DNA of 14,581 nucleotides from an uncultured Pelagibacteraceae bacterium (GTDB lineage: Bacteria > Pseudomonadota > Alphaproteobacteria > Pelagibacterales > Pelagibacteraceae), in assembly GCA_913052435.1 (NCBI GenBank), contig CAJXDV010000015.1:1-14581 (forward strand). The letters are read 5' to 3'. Positions within the stretch are counted from its first letter, which is position 1. Each line of letters opens with the position of its first letter. The position numbers and the translations under genes were made by a program. Shown here one piece after another: positions 1 through 8,100 of the stretch. Below the pieces are notes generated by a model that was not told the DNA's origin, searched no databases, and saw nothing but the letters and a program-made list of their open reading frames with translations.

Positions 1-3000
1 TAAAGAACGTAGATGCACTAAAAAATCTAACTCATTTAAAAGAAGTTGAGATGGATGGCCTTAGAGCTTTAGAATCCTTAGAAGGTCTTAAAGTTTTGGA
101 GAAAAGTCGAACTGAATTGGATTTGTATGGATTTGATTCAATAAAGAATCTGAAAGGGATCCAGAATTTTCATAAACTTCAATCTCTTAGTATTACAAAT
201 AATAGTTTGACTGACATTACTGCTCTAAAAGGGCTGAAGTCTCTTAAAAAACTTTATATAAGTTCCGATAATTTGACCTTGCTAAAAGGTATTGGGTCAC
301 TTCCTAAACTAGAGATACTAGATATATATGTCCGAATTGTTAAAAGTTTAGATGGTCTTAAAAATCTAACTGCCCTGGACAAGATGGTTATAAATTGTGA
401 TAAATTAAATAGTCTAAAAGGTCTCGAGCAAGCTCCTAATATAACTGATTTAACAATATGTTCTAAAAATCTGAAAGACATCACCAGAATTAATTCCTTA
501 ACCAAGTTGAAGACTCTGAATTTAAGTGGTTGTAATTCAATTCAAAAACTTCAAGGGCTAGAAAAATTAAATTTTTTGGAGTCAATTGATGTGACTGATT
601 GCAGCAAGTTAATAAGTTTGCAAGGGGCACCAAATCCAAATGTCTTTGGATCAGACGTCAGTTTTGACAATTGTTCCTCTCTGAAGGATATTACGGCCCT
701 GAAAGGAATCTCTAAAATTGAAAGAATGAGTTTAGATGGATGCTCTTCAATTAGCAAAACAGAAGGACTAGAAAACATTGAAATAGAGAGTCTTAGTTGC
801 TCTGATATGAATATAAATGCGCTGCAAAATTTAAGTAATCTTAAAGTCAAAACACTCCATTTATATTTAGGTGCGTCAGGCACACCAACATCTTTAGAAG
901 GTTTTAAGGTATGGGAATCAGTCACCGATCTAACTGTCCACAAAAAATCCTTTAAAAGCCTAATTGGTATTGATGCTTTCCCAAACATTAATTATTTAAG
1001 TTTAGAAAAATGCGAAAGACTAATAAATCTAATTGGAATTGAAAAACTGAAACATCTAGAAAAGTTAGATTTAACAGGATGTACTGCAATGAAAGAAGTA
1101 AGTTCATTGTCAGAATTGCCAAATCTAGCAGAATTGAAAATGGATGGATGTACTCAAGTGGATCCTCTTCCCCGTCCTAAAGTGATGGAAGATCGGGAGA
1201 AAGTGGAAAAATATCAATTGCGACTGTTAAAAGCACTTGGGAAAGATGTACCTGTAACTGCAAAAAAAAAATCTATAGGATCTAAAAATAATAAACCTTC
1301 TGTTGATAAGAAAACATTTTCTAAAGTCAAAAAGCTGCTGACTGTCCGTGACATTAATTTAATTAACCAAGGATTGGAACTCGTCCGTTCACTGGAAGAC
1401 CACTCCTTATATCAGAAGCTTCTTAAAGGGATTCAGTATAAAATTTTTAAATCTAAAACATGGAATGCTGAAGAACAGGTAAAGGGTCGTCTTGTCCCAA
1501 ATTCTACATTTAAAGGAACTGGTCCGGCACAACCTTATCTGAATTATGCAATGAGAGAGCTGATCAATAATGCTCCGAACGACTTTGTGCAAAAGATCCG
1601 AAATGAGGTGAAGGATTTGCAACTTGATGTATTTGGAGACATTTCAAATTTTACAAACCTTGAAAAATTATCTTTGTCTTATTCTTATAATTCACCCGAG
1701 AGTTATAAACCAACCATTTCATCTTTAAATAAATTCTCAGTTTTTGAAAAACTTACTTATCTAGATATATATGGTTACTTTATTCCTGATGATCAGGACC
1801 TGAAAGGGCTTTCAAATCTTAAAAAATTAAGAGAACTCAATTTATCTGGAGGATCTGCACTGAAAACACTTATTGGAATGGAGAATTGTAGAGAGTTACA
1901 AAAATTGGATATTGAAGAGTGTACTAAATTAATCGATGTTGAAGGACTAAGTGGTTGCCAAGAACTTAAATCTATTAAATTATCAAGCGCTAAAAGATTA
2001 AAAAACCTAAATGGATTGAAAGGATTGAAGTCATTGAAAACTATTAATATCGATGCTGCAGAATCCTTAGAAAATCTGGATGGTTTAAAAGGATGTAGTT
2101 CTCTTGTGGAAATTAATATTAGTAATTCGGAATCCTTAAAAAATCTAGATGGCTTACATGGATGTAATTCCCTTGAGAAAATTACAATTAGCGGAGGATC
2201 TTGGGATGGAAATTCCAAAAAACAACCTATTAAAAACGTTGATGGTCTCAGAGGTTTGAAAAATTTAAAGGATGTAGATTTATCCATTTTTACCTCATTG
2301 AAAAATGTTGATGGGTTAAGGGGATGTTCTGTTCTTGAATCGCTTCGTATTGAATCGGATTCATTAGAAAATATAAATGGTTTGCAAAATTTGAAGGCTC
2401 TAAATTATTTCTATCTTGATGCAATAAAATTGAAGAATATCGATGGTCTTTCTGGGTGTGAAAACCTAGAAGATTTTGATATCCAATCTGAAAATATTGA
2501 AAACTTAAATGGATTAAAGGGGTGCAACAAGTTAAAAACATTGAATATTCCTGGTTTAGCAAAATCATTAAACCTCGATGGATTGGCTTACGCGGATGGT
2601 TTGCGAAGAATTAACTTTTCTGGTTGTAATCTAACAAGTTTTGACTTCACTCAGAAAATTCCACGAATAATGGGAATAGAAATCAAATCTTGCAATCAGA
2701 TTAAATCATTGGAAGGGCTTGGAAATTTGATCAATTTAACTAAACTCGTAATCAAGAACTGTACAAAACTCGAGAATCTTAAGGGACTTGAGGGTATAAA
2801 AACCCTTGAATCAGTAATTATTCAGGATTGTAAATCATTGAAAGACGTAGACGCCTTACTTTCATTGCCAAAACTTGATATCTTCAAGATACGTTCCTGT
2901 GGAATTAAGAAGGAAGAACTGCCAGGACATTTAAAAGTTATAGTTAAAACAACAATTAGTTATTATGATGACTTACCACATGATTTTGATGACAACAAAT

Positions 3001-3002
3001 AA
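1..3002 (+). CDS. Large leucine-rich-repeat protein, 5' end outside the window
   Basis: The frame is open from base 3, so the ATG at 51 is probably internal: the 16 residues before it already read as a leucine-rich repeat. About 999 residues are visible. Two LRR blocks (about residues 1-372 and 521-970, counting from the ATG at 51) consist of repeats of roughly 23 residues with recurring 'LDGL' or 'LKGL' and 'C..L..L.I' patterns. They are separated by a non-LRR section (about 375-520) that is lysine-rich, then helical, and contains 'FKGTGPAQPYLNYA'. There is no membrane segment in the visible part, so a cytoplasmic protein-binding or scaffold role is likely. The LRR fold is seen directly; the partner is unknown. 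The gene lies 65 bases upstream of the MoxR ATPase on the same strand. Its last 150 bases recur at 11331-11476. Neighbouring repeats are very similar at DNA level, which suggests recent internal expansion. Confidence 0.9.
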   Translation, partial: KNVDALKNLTHLKEVEMDGLRALESLEGLKVLEKSRTELDLYGFDSIKNLKGIQNFHKLQSLSITNNSLTDITALKGLKSLKKLYISSDNLTLLKGIGSLPKLEILDIYVRIVKSLDGLKNLTALDKMVINCDKLNSLKGLEQAPNITDLTICSKNLKDITRINSLTKLKTLNLSGCNSIQKLQGLEKLNFLESIDVTDCSKLISLQGAPNPNVFGSDVSFDNCSSLKDITALKGISKIERMSLDGCSSISKTEGLENIEIESLSCSDMNINALQNLSNLKVKTLHLYLGASGTPTSLEGFKVWESVTDLTVHKKSFKSLIGIDAFPNINYLSLEKCERLINLIGIEKLKHLEKLDLTGCTAMKEVSSLSELPNLAELKMDGCTQVDPLPRPKVMEDREKVEKYQLRLLKALGKDVPVTAKKKSIGSKNNKPSVDKKTFSKVKKLLTVRDINLINQGLELVRSLEDHSLYQKLLKGIQYKIFKSKTWNAEEQVKGRLVPNSTFKGTGPAQPYLNYAMRELINNAPNDFVQKIRNEVKDLQLDVFGDISNFTNLEKLSLSYSYNSPESYKPTISSLNKFSVFEKLTYLDIYGYFIPDDQDLKGLSNLKKLRELNLSGGSALKTLIGMENCRELQKLDIEECTKLIDVEGLSGCQELKSIKLSSAKRLKNLNGLKGLKSLKTINIDAAESLENLDGLKGCSSLVEINISNSESLKNLDGLHGCNSLEKITISGGSWDGNSKKQPIKNVDGLRGLKNLKDVDLSIFTSLKNVDGLRGCSVLESLRIESDSLENINGLQNLKALNYFYLDAIKLKNIDGLSGCENLEDFDIQSENIENLNGLKGCNKLKTLNIPGLAKSLNLDGLAYADGLRRINFSGCNLTSFDFTQKIPRIMGIEIKSCNQIKSLEGLGNLINLTKLVIKNCTKLENLKGLEGIKTLESVIIQDCKSLKDVDALLSLPKLDIFKIRSCGIKKEELPGHLKVIVKTTISYYDDLPHDFDDNK
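2061..2198 (+). repeat. Two adjacent 69-base LRR units with high similarity
   Basis: Units beginning at 2061 and 2130 both open with 'gaatcctta' and encode ES-L-(E/K)-N-L-D-G-L-(K/H)-G-C-(S/N)-S-L. The period is 69 bases (23 codons). The similarity at nucleotide level suggests a fairly recent unit duplication inside the LRR gene. The units are coding sequence, not an independent element. Confidence 0.6.
2822..2971 (+). repeat. Direct repeat, copy A (3' end of the LRR gene)
   Basis: This 150-base stretch inside the LRR coding sequence is repeated in the same orientation at 11331-11476. Over the first 95 or so bases I count about three substitutions. Further on the two copies differ by small indels and more substitutions, and both then contain 'aacaattagtta'. 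The two copies bracket the MoxR, VWA, methyltransferase, LRV, desulfurase and DndC-like genes. Copy A is intact coding sequence. Confidence 0.9.
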
Positions 3003-3056
3003 TTAGAAAACTGAATATACAATAATTAATTATTATAATATGATTCAGATTTAAAT

Positions 3057-3061
3057 AGGTG
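3057..3061 (+). promoter_or_regulatory. Ribosome binding site of the MoxR ATPase gene
   Basis: AGGTG lies six bases before the ATG at 3068. It is one of the few reasonable Shine-Dalgarno sites in the window and supports this start. The rest of the 65-base gap after the LRR gene is AT-rich and shows no convincing terminator, so co-transcription with the LRR gene is possible. Confidence 0.5.
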
Positions 3062-3067
3062 TAAATT

Positions 3068-4219
3068 ATGAAGAAAAACCTCTTGCTCTATGGAGCAAAA
3101 TTAGATTCCAAAAAACTTGGAACAGCGCTCGAACATATTTTCGAAACAAATTTGTCACTTCAGAATAAGGGTAAGCGAGGAACCCCAGTTTGTATTTGGG
3201 GAACGCATGGACTTGGAAAGACGATGTTAGTGCAAGAGTTTGCAAAAAAAAATAAATGGCACTTAGCATATTGCGCACCTGCCCAGTTTGAAGAAATGGG
3301 AGACCTGCACGGTATGCCATATCAAGTAGATCCTGATAAAAATATAATTGGAGATGAATATACTGCTTTTGCTCCTCCAGATTGGGTACCTAAACAGAAA
3401 GGACCCGGAATTCTCCTTCTCGATGACATTAACAGAGCAGATGATCGAATATTGAGGGGTTTAATGCAATTATTACAAAACTTTGAGCTGTTTTCATGGC
3501 AATTGCCACCAAAATGGCAAATTGTAGCAACAGCAAATCCAGAGGGAGGAGATTATTCTGTTACACCAATGGATGATGCTATGCTGACAAGGCTACTCCA
3601 TCTAACGATGGTTTTTGATCCTAAAACTTGGGCACAGTGGGCAGATAGTGCTGGAGTAGACTCCCGAGGAATTGATTTTGTTTTGACATATCCCGAAATA
3701 GTTTCTGGTAAACGCACAACACCGAGATCTCTGGTGCAGTTCTTTGAACAGATCAAGGATATACCTAATCTCAAGGATGAGATAGAAATGGTCTCTACTT
3801 TAGCTCTCAGTTCTCTGGATGATGTTACTGTGGGAACTTTTTTGGGATTTGTCAATGACAACCTGGAACAACTTGTTAGTTCAGAAGAAATATTACAAGC
3901 AAAAGATTTTAAAAAAGTTTCAAAACGAATCGAAAGTCTAAGTAAAACAGACGTGGGAGAAAAAAAAACAGAAGAGGGAGGAAAAAGAGTAGACAGACTT
4001 GCAACAATATGCACTAGATTGTATCTGACGTTGACCAAAGAAAAATACGAACCCCAAAGTAATCATTCTGATAATCTGGTTAAATTTATGTTGATAGAAT
4101 GTTTGCCCAACGATCTACGAATGAGTCTTCACTCCGATCTCATGAAAAATGGATCAGAAAAAGTGAAAAAAATGCTTCGAGACAAGCGTCTTGCAAAATT
4201 ACTAATTGGCGGCATGTAG
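3068..4219 (+). CDS. MoxR-type AAA+ ATPase
   Basis: This 383-residue AAA+ ATPase carries Walker A GTHGLGKT (residues 45-52), Walker B ILLLDDINRAD (115-125), a sensor-1 region ATANPE (154-159) and an arginine in MLTRLLH (about 175) that could be the arginine finger. The 'LLLDDINRA' and 'ATANPEGG' motifs and the length are typical of the MoxR branch. MoxR ATPases usually work with a VWA-domain partner as chaperone-like or remodelling machines. Here the VWA partner follows directly with overlapping or abutting ends, so translational coupling is likely. The C-terminal third is less conserved, charged and helical. All the key ATPase residues I looked for are present. The family call is firm; the substrate is unknown, though the LRR protein upstream is a natural candidate adaptor. 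Confidence 0.9.
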   Translation: MKKNLLLYGAKLDSKKLGTALEHIFETNLSLQNKGKRGTPVCIWGTHGLGKTMLVQEFAKKNKWHLAYCAPAQFEEMGDLHGMPYQVDPDKNIIGDEYTAFAPPDWVPKQKGPGILLLDDINRADDRILRGLMQLLQNFELFSWQLPPKWQIVATANPEGGDYSVTPMDDAMLTRLLHLTMVFDPKTWAQWADSAGVDSRGIDFVLTYPEIVSGKRTTPRSLVQFFEQIKDIPNLKDEIEMVSTLALSSLDDVTVGTFLGFVNDNLEQLVSSEEILQAKDFKKVSKRIESLSKTDVGEKKTEEGGKRVDRLATICTRLYLTLTKEKYEPQSNHSDNLVKFMLIECLPNDLRMSLHSDLMKNGSEKVKKMLRDKRLAKLLIGGM

Positions 4220-4220
4220 T

Positions 4221-5423
4221 GTGAAGGATGTACAGGAAGAATTGTCGCGCTGCATTATTCAAATGCTGTTCAAAGAACCTTTTTTCAATCACTTACTAAG
4301 TGGAGTAGTTCGCGTAGTTACAAAAAAGGTCCCAACCGCTGCAGTAAGTTTTTCAGGGAATAAAATTCAACTTTTGATAAATGAATCTTTTTTCATTAAA
4401 GAACTTCGGTCGCAAACCAATAGGGTGGCGGTTATTAAACATGAGAGTCTACATCTTTTGTTTAAACATCTTTTTCGCATGGATTTAGAAAAATATGATC
4501 GCTCTTTATTCAATATAGCTGCAGATTTAGTTGTAAATCAGTTTATAGGTTCCTGGAAGTTGCCTGATAGTGCAGTTACACTAAGATCATTTCCAGACTT
4601 AGAATTGGAACAGAATCAAACCGTAGAGTGGTATTATAAAAAGCTCATAAAACTTCGAGATTCTTCCTCTGCAAGAGACTCTTTCCCTAAAAGCGCTGAA
4701 GCTTTGTCAAAAAAACTGGATAAAACTATTCACGGTGATCATAGTCACTGGGGAATCCCCAAAGATGCAAAAGGCCAGGTCGATGCATATGGTGCTGAAA
4801 CGGAACTAGATCGTATGATCATCCAAGCAAGAGAACGAACTCCGTCCAAATATCATGGTACTATACCCGGAGAAATTAATGCCCTCATTGACTCTTTGAT
4901 TGAAAGTCGAAAACCCAAGGTGGATTGGAGGAGAACTTTGCGAATTTTTGCTACGAACAGTCGCCGGACTTATATCTTTTCGACAATGCATCGTATTAGC
5001 AAACGCTACGGCACCCGCCCGGGAATTAAAGTCAAACAATTTCAAAAGATAGCAGTGGCGATTGACACTTCTGGATCTGTCAGTGACACAGATCTAGGTA
5101 TTTTTTTCACAGAAATTGATGCCATGTACAAGCAGGGGGCAGAAATCGTGGTCATTGAATGTGATGCGGAAGTGCAACGAACCTACAATTACAAAGGTCA
5201 ATTGCCCACCGAAGTTGCCGGAAGGGGAGGAACTGAATTTGATCCGGTATTTGCTTTTCTTAGGAGCAATCGTCTCACTCACTACGATGGATGCATTTAC
5301 CTTACAGATGGATGTGCTGACGAGCCTACAATTCGTCCACCTTGCCCTTTATTGTGGGTAATTACTGCCGATGGAGATGCAGGGGATCATCTTCGTTTTG
5401 GGCGAATTATAAAATTGTCATAA
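4221..5423 (+). CDS. Metallopeptidase-like and VWA-like domain protein (DUF2201 type)
   Basis: This protein has about 400 residues from the GTG at 4221. A TTG at 4206 would add five residues and overlap the MoxR gene by 14 bases; neither start has a clear ribosome binding site. The N-terminal half holds the zinc-peptidase-like motif HESLH (residues 74-78) followed by FNIAADLVVNQ (about 97-107), which could supply a further ligand. The C-terminal part is VWA-like with the MIDAS elements DTSGS (282-286), GGT (336-338) and TDG (362-364). This order matches the family joining a putative metallopeptidase domain to a VWA-like domain, often encoded beside a MoxR ATPase, as here. All metal-binding motifs are intact. 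Whether it cleaves protein, or uses the fold only for binding, cannot be seen. The gene ends 75 bases from the convergent methyltransferase gene. Confidence 0.87.
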   Translation: MKDVQEELSRCIIQMLFKEPFFNHLLSGVVRVVTKKVPTAAVSFSGNKIQLLINESFFIKELRSQTNRVAVIKHESLHLLFKHLFRMDLEKYDRSLFNIAADLVVNQFIGSWKLPDSAVTLRSFPDLELEQNQTVEWYYKKLIKLRDSSSARDSFPKSAEALSKKLDKTIHGDHSHWGIPKDAKGQVDAYGAETELDRMIIQARERTPSKYHGTIPGEINALIDSLIESRKPKVDWRRTLRIFATNSRRTYIFSTMHRISKRYGTRPGIKVKQFQKIAVAIDTSGSVSDTDLGIFFTEIDAMYKQGAEIVVIECDAEVQRTYNYKGQLPTEVAGRGGTEFDPVFAFLRSNRLTHYDGCIYLTDGCADEPTIRPPCPLLWVITADGDAGDHLRFGRIIKLS

Positions 5424-5498
5424 AATTAGTAGAAGTAATTGATGGTATGACGATCATTAAATTATTTCTTTAAGTTTCTCAAGCTCCCCTTCATATGT
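5424..5498. other. Convergent intergenic gap between the two operons
   Basis: These 75 AT-rich bases separate the stop of the VWA gene from the stop of the minus-strand methyltransferase gene. A bidirectional terminator would be expected, but I see no stable GC-rich hairpin followed by a T-run on either strand. Termination may be Rho-dependent or weak. Confidence 0.4.
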
Positions 5499-8090
5499 TT
5501 ATGTCAATGGAACAATTTTATTTCCATCAATTTCCTTAAACTCACCTTTTTTTAATGTTCTGGGAATTACTCTATATCCTTTTTTATCTGGCAACATCAG
5601 TGTTACTTGCTGCAACATTTCAGGACCAATGCTAATGTGCAAGGGTCGTTTTTGTCCATAGAAATACATACGGTCAAAGATGAGGTTTTCATCTATCCAT
5701 TTGGCTACTTCCATCATATCTTCATCTTCAACAATAAAATCAACAGCAGCTCCAAGTCTTGGGCATATTATCTTATTATTCTGATCTAATTCGTATGCAG
5801 CATGTTGATCTAGTTCAGGTGCAATGCGCCCAGGAATTAGTTTTGCGAGTTCAGTCGAACAAAAACCAAAAGTTAATTCGATTGAGCCAAAATAATCTAT
5901 AATCGGATCTAATAATCCCTGAGCTAATTCTTGAAGGGCGGTGTAGCTGTCAGGATTCTTTGGAAGATTTTCAATCTCTGAATTTTTCTGTGTTTCTCCG
6001 CACTCAATGAAGTTACGGTAAAAGTAATTTTCACCACAAGCAGTGTCAATATCTGGAATTGTTTTGCTTCGAATAAGTGAAAGTTTGTCGACTTGCCATC
6101 TCTGTTTTTCCAACTTATGCAAAAATTCCTTTGGGGCAGGCCCATATTCTCTAAAATCAAAAAGTTTTAGTTCTTCTAATTGTTCATCAAATGTACACTG
6201 TTGAGCAAAACTTTCCATTTCCTCATTCATATACTTTGATTTTTGATACAAATTCCGAGGTTCAAACTCATCTCCATACTCGTAGAATTCAAGTTTTTGT
6301 TTGCGGAAATCAATTTTTGTACGTTCTAATAATCGAGGTATAGCTTCCTCAGCAAAATTGTCATAACGCATCAAAGATATTTTTCCAGATAGAATATGTA
6401 TTTTCAGCAAATCCGCTGATGTAACATCACCATAGAGTACCGTGGCACATCCTACATAAACTCTAAGCAAGGGTGGTAGTCGCTCTACTAAAGAGGTATG
6501 AAGTTGCAAAGATTTTTTTGGTAACAACAAACCTAAACCTTCTGAAGCAGCTTTTGAGCAGTTTCTATCAATTTCTTCTACATTAGATATTTTAAAGAGT
6601 AAATCACGGGCATCGTTCCTTGCTTTACCGATATTTCCAAAAAAAACTTTAATGTCCCGCTGAAATGAAAATTGCATTTTATTAAAAGCAGTACGCTTCT
6701 TGAACAATTCTAATGCTAAAAATACGAGTAAATCATTTCTTTTAGATTCTCCGGCTGCATTCAACAACGAGTCATTTTTTTGGCTACGCAAAAAACGTAA
6801 TGCGCGACCTAGTGAACCAAATGCTTTTTTCAGGAGATCTAAATTCTGAACCTCATTAGATGTTGGTTCCCTTCCAAAATCAATCCACTGAATCCATAAA
6901 GTTTCTAATAACTCCTTGTATTCTTCATATTTTTCTTTATCTTTTTCTTCAGGAGTACGTCTAGGTGCGAGCCTGAGGTTTGCTCGCTTCAAAAATGAAT
7001 GAGATCTGCTTTGGCTGAGCAAATATCGTTGATGTAGGACTTTATCTTTAAATACAAAGAAAACACCGGGAGCCACCGCGATTGACTCTTCATTCAGATG
7101 TTCTTCTATAAATTCTTTCAATTCTTTTGGTGCATAGTATTTTTGGAAAGTTTTTCTACCAGTTAGTACACCATCTCGAAAAGACTCGCTTTGATTTTTA
7201 TTGTTATATTCCAACATCACGGCAACCACAAGTAATCCACTTGCTAAAGAGTATGCACCTTGTAATGCATCAACTCTATCCTGAAAATCTTCAATCACGT
7301 TTAGAACATAACCTAAATTGACTATATCAGTTTCAATTTTTTGTTTATCACTAGCGTAGTGAGGATCCCAACCATAAGCTTCAATGTCATTTTCAATAAG
7401 ACCTCGTAAGTCGTCTCCCTTTCCACAACCATAATCAAAAACAGAATAGTCTCCGTCAAGAAAACCTAAACGCATTAGAGATTGAATAGGCGCTGAAAAT
7501 CCATAACGCACCATTGCAGTACGGTGGCGCTGAATTCCGGATTCGTCAGAATCTTCATTGTATGTTCCAGATTGTTCTATGCCTGATTTATCTTTATTTA
7601 ACAACGGAACGAATTGATGACCTTCGATATAATATCCCTCATTATTAACTAATTTTTCCCACTGATTTCGAAATCCAATTCTTGACACATCCTTGAAAAG
7701 TCCAAGATTTTCAGCTTCTTTTGTTAAATTTGTAAAGCATTCTCTTTGTGGGTGATTTTCTGAAAGCAGTAATTCTTTTCTGTGGAGGATTGGCGGATTG
7801 AAGGAATTGGAATAAGTTCGGAAAGTGCATTTGTCAAGTTTAAAATCCACATGCCAACTAGATTCAAGTTCCGGGAATCCTTCATCGAAAAATTTCGGAT
7901 AATTCAAGAAGGAAAGAGAGGATAAATCATTAGATAATTTCAGAACATTGAACTCTGAATCAGTCTTGAGTCCAGCTCGATCAAGCCCTTTTATAATGGT
8001 CGCCTGTTCTTCATTTGAGAGTGAACTTAATTGCGAAACATGAATGTAATATGCTGTCGGTGTTCGTTTCCCAATATACTGTTTAGACAT
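5499..8090 (-). CDS. DNA phosphorothioation-associated putative methyltransferase with C-terminal M15-like domain
   Basis: The protein has 863 residues from the ATG at 8090. A GTG at 8123 would add 11 residues and overlap the LRV gene, but the sequence MSKQYIGKRTPTA looks like the natural N-terminus. A Rossmann-type methyltransferase core is visible: IQRHRTAMVRYGF (186-198), the SAM-binding loop FDYGCGKGDD (218-227), GWDP (240-243) and GYVLNVIED (260-268). These match my memory of the methyltransferase family linked to dnd loci (TIGR04096-like). A helical middle part contains PPLLRVYVGCATVLYG. The last 130 or so residues resemble a peptidase M15/Hedgehog-type fold: IELTFGF near 738-744, DQH (His763), GAAVDF (Asp784) and PLHIS (His818). 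The gene is last in the four-gene minus-strand operon, 10 bases after the LRV stop. The methylated substrate is unknown, with DNA an inference. The M15 assignment is from motif spacing only. Confidence 0.82.
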   Translation of the reverse strand: MSKQYIGKRTPTAYYIHVSQLSSLSNEEQATIIKGLDRAGLKTDSEFNVLKLSNDLSSLSFLNYPKFFDEGFPELESSWHVDFKLDKCTFRTYSNSFNPPILHRKELLLSENHPQRECFTNLTKEAENLGLFKDVSRIGFRNQWEKLVNNEGYYIEGHQFVPLLNKDKSGIEQSGTYNEDSDESGIQRHRTAMVRYGFSAPIQSLMRLGFLDGDYSVFDYGCGKGDDLRGLIENDIEAYGWDPHYASDKQKIETDIVNLGYVLNVIEDFQDRVDALQGAYSLASGLLVVAVMLEYNNKNQSESFRDGVLTGRKTFQKYYAPKELKEFIEEHLNEESIAVAPGVFFVFKDKVLHQRYLLSQSRSHSFLKRANLRLAPRRTPEEKDKEKYEEYKELLETLWIQWIDFGREPTSNEVQNLDLLKKAFGSLGRALRFLRSQKNDSLLNAAGESKRNDLLVFLALELFKKRTAFNKMQFSFQRDIKVFFGNIGKARNDARDLLFKISNVEEIDRNCSKAASEGLGLLLPKKSLQLHTSLVERLPPLLRVYVGCATVLYGDVTSADLLKIHILSGKISLMRYDNFAEEAIPRLLERTKIDFRKQKLEFYEYGDEFEPRNLYQKSKYMNEEMESFAQQCTFDEQLEELKLFDFREYGPAPKEFLHKLEKQRWQVDKLSLIRSKTIPDIDTACGENYFYRNFIECGETQKNSEIENLPKNPDSYTALQELAQGLLDPIIDYFGSIELTFGFCSTELAKLIPGRIAPELDQHAAYELDQNNKIICPRLGAAVDFIVEDEDMMEVAKWIDENLIFDRMYFYGQKRPLHISIGPEMLQQVTLMLPDKKGYRVIPRTLKKGEFKEIDGNKIVPLT

Positions 8091-8100
8091 CTGTAATTTA

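Noticed and set aside
254..2568. Minus-strand open frames across the LRR gene
   Set aside because: They are antisense shadows with no recognisable protein features. The plus-strand LRR reading explains the whole interval.
3021..3034. 14-base perfect palindrome AATAATTAATTATT between the LRR and MoxR genes
   Set aside because: It is pure A/T low-complexity sequence. Such palindromes arise often by chance and it has no loop or T-run typical of a terminator.
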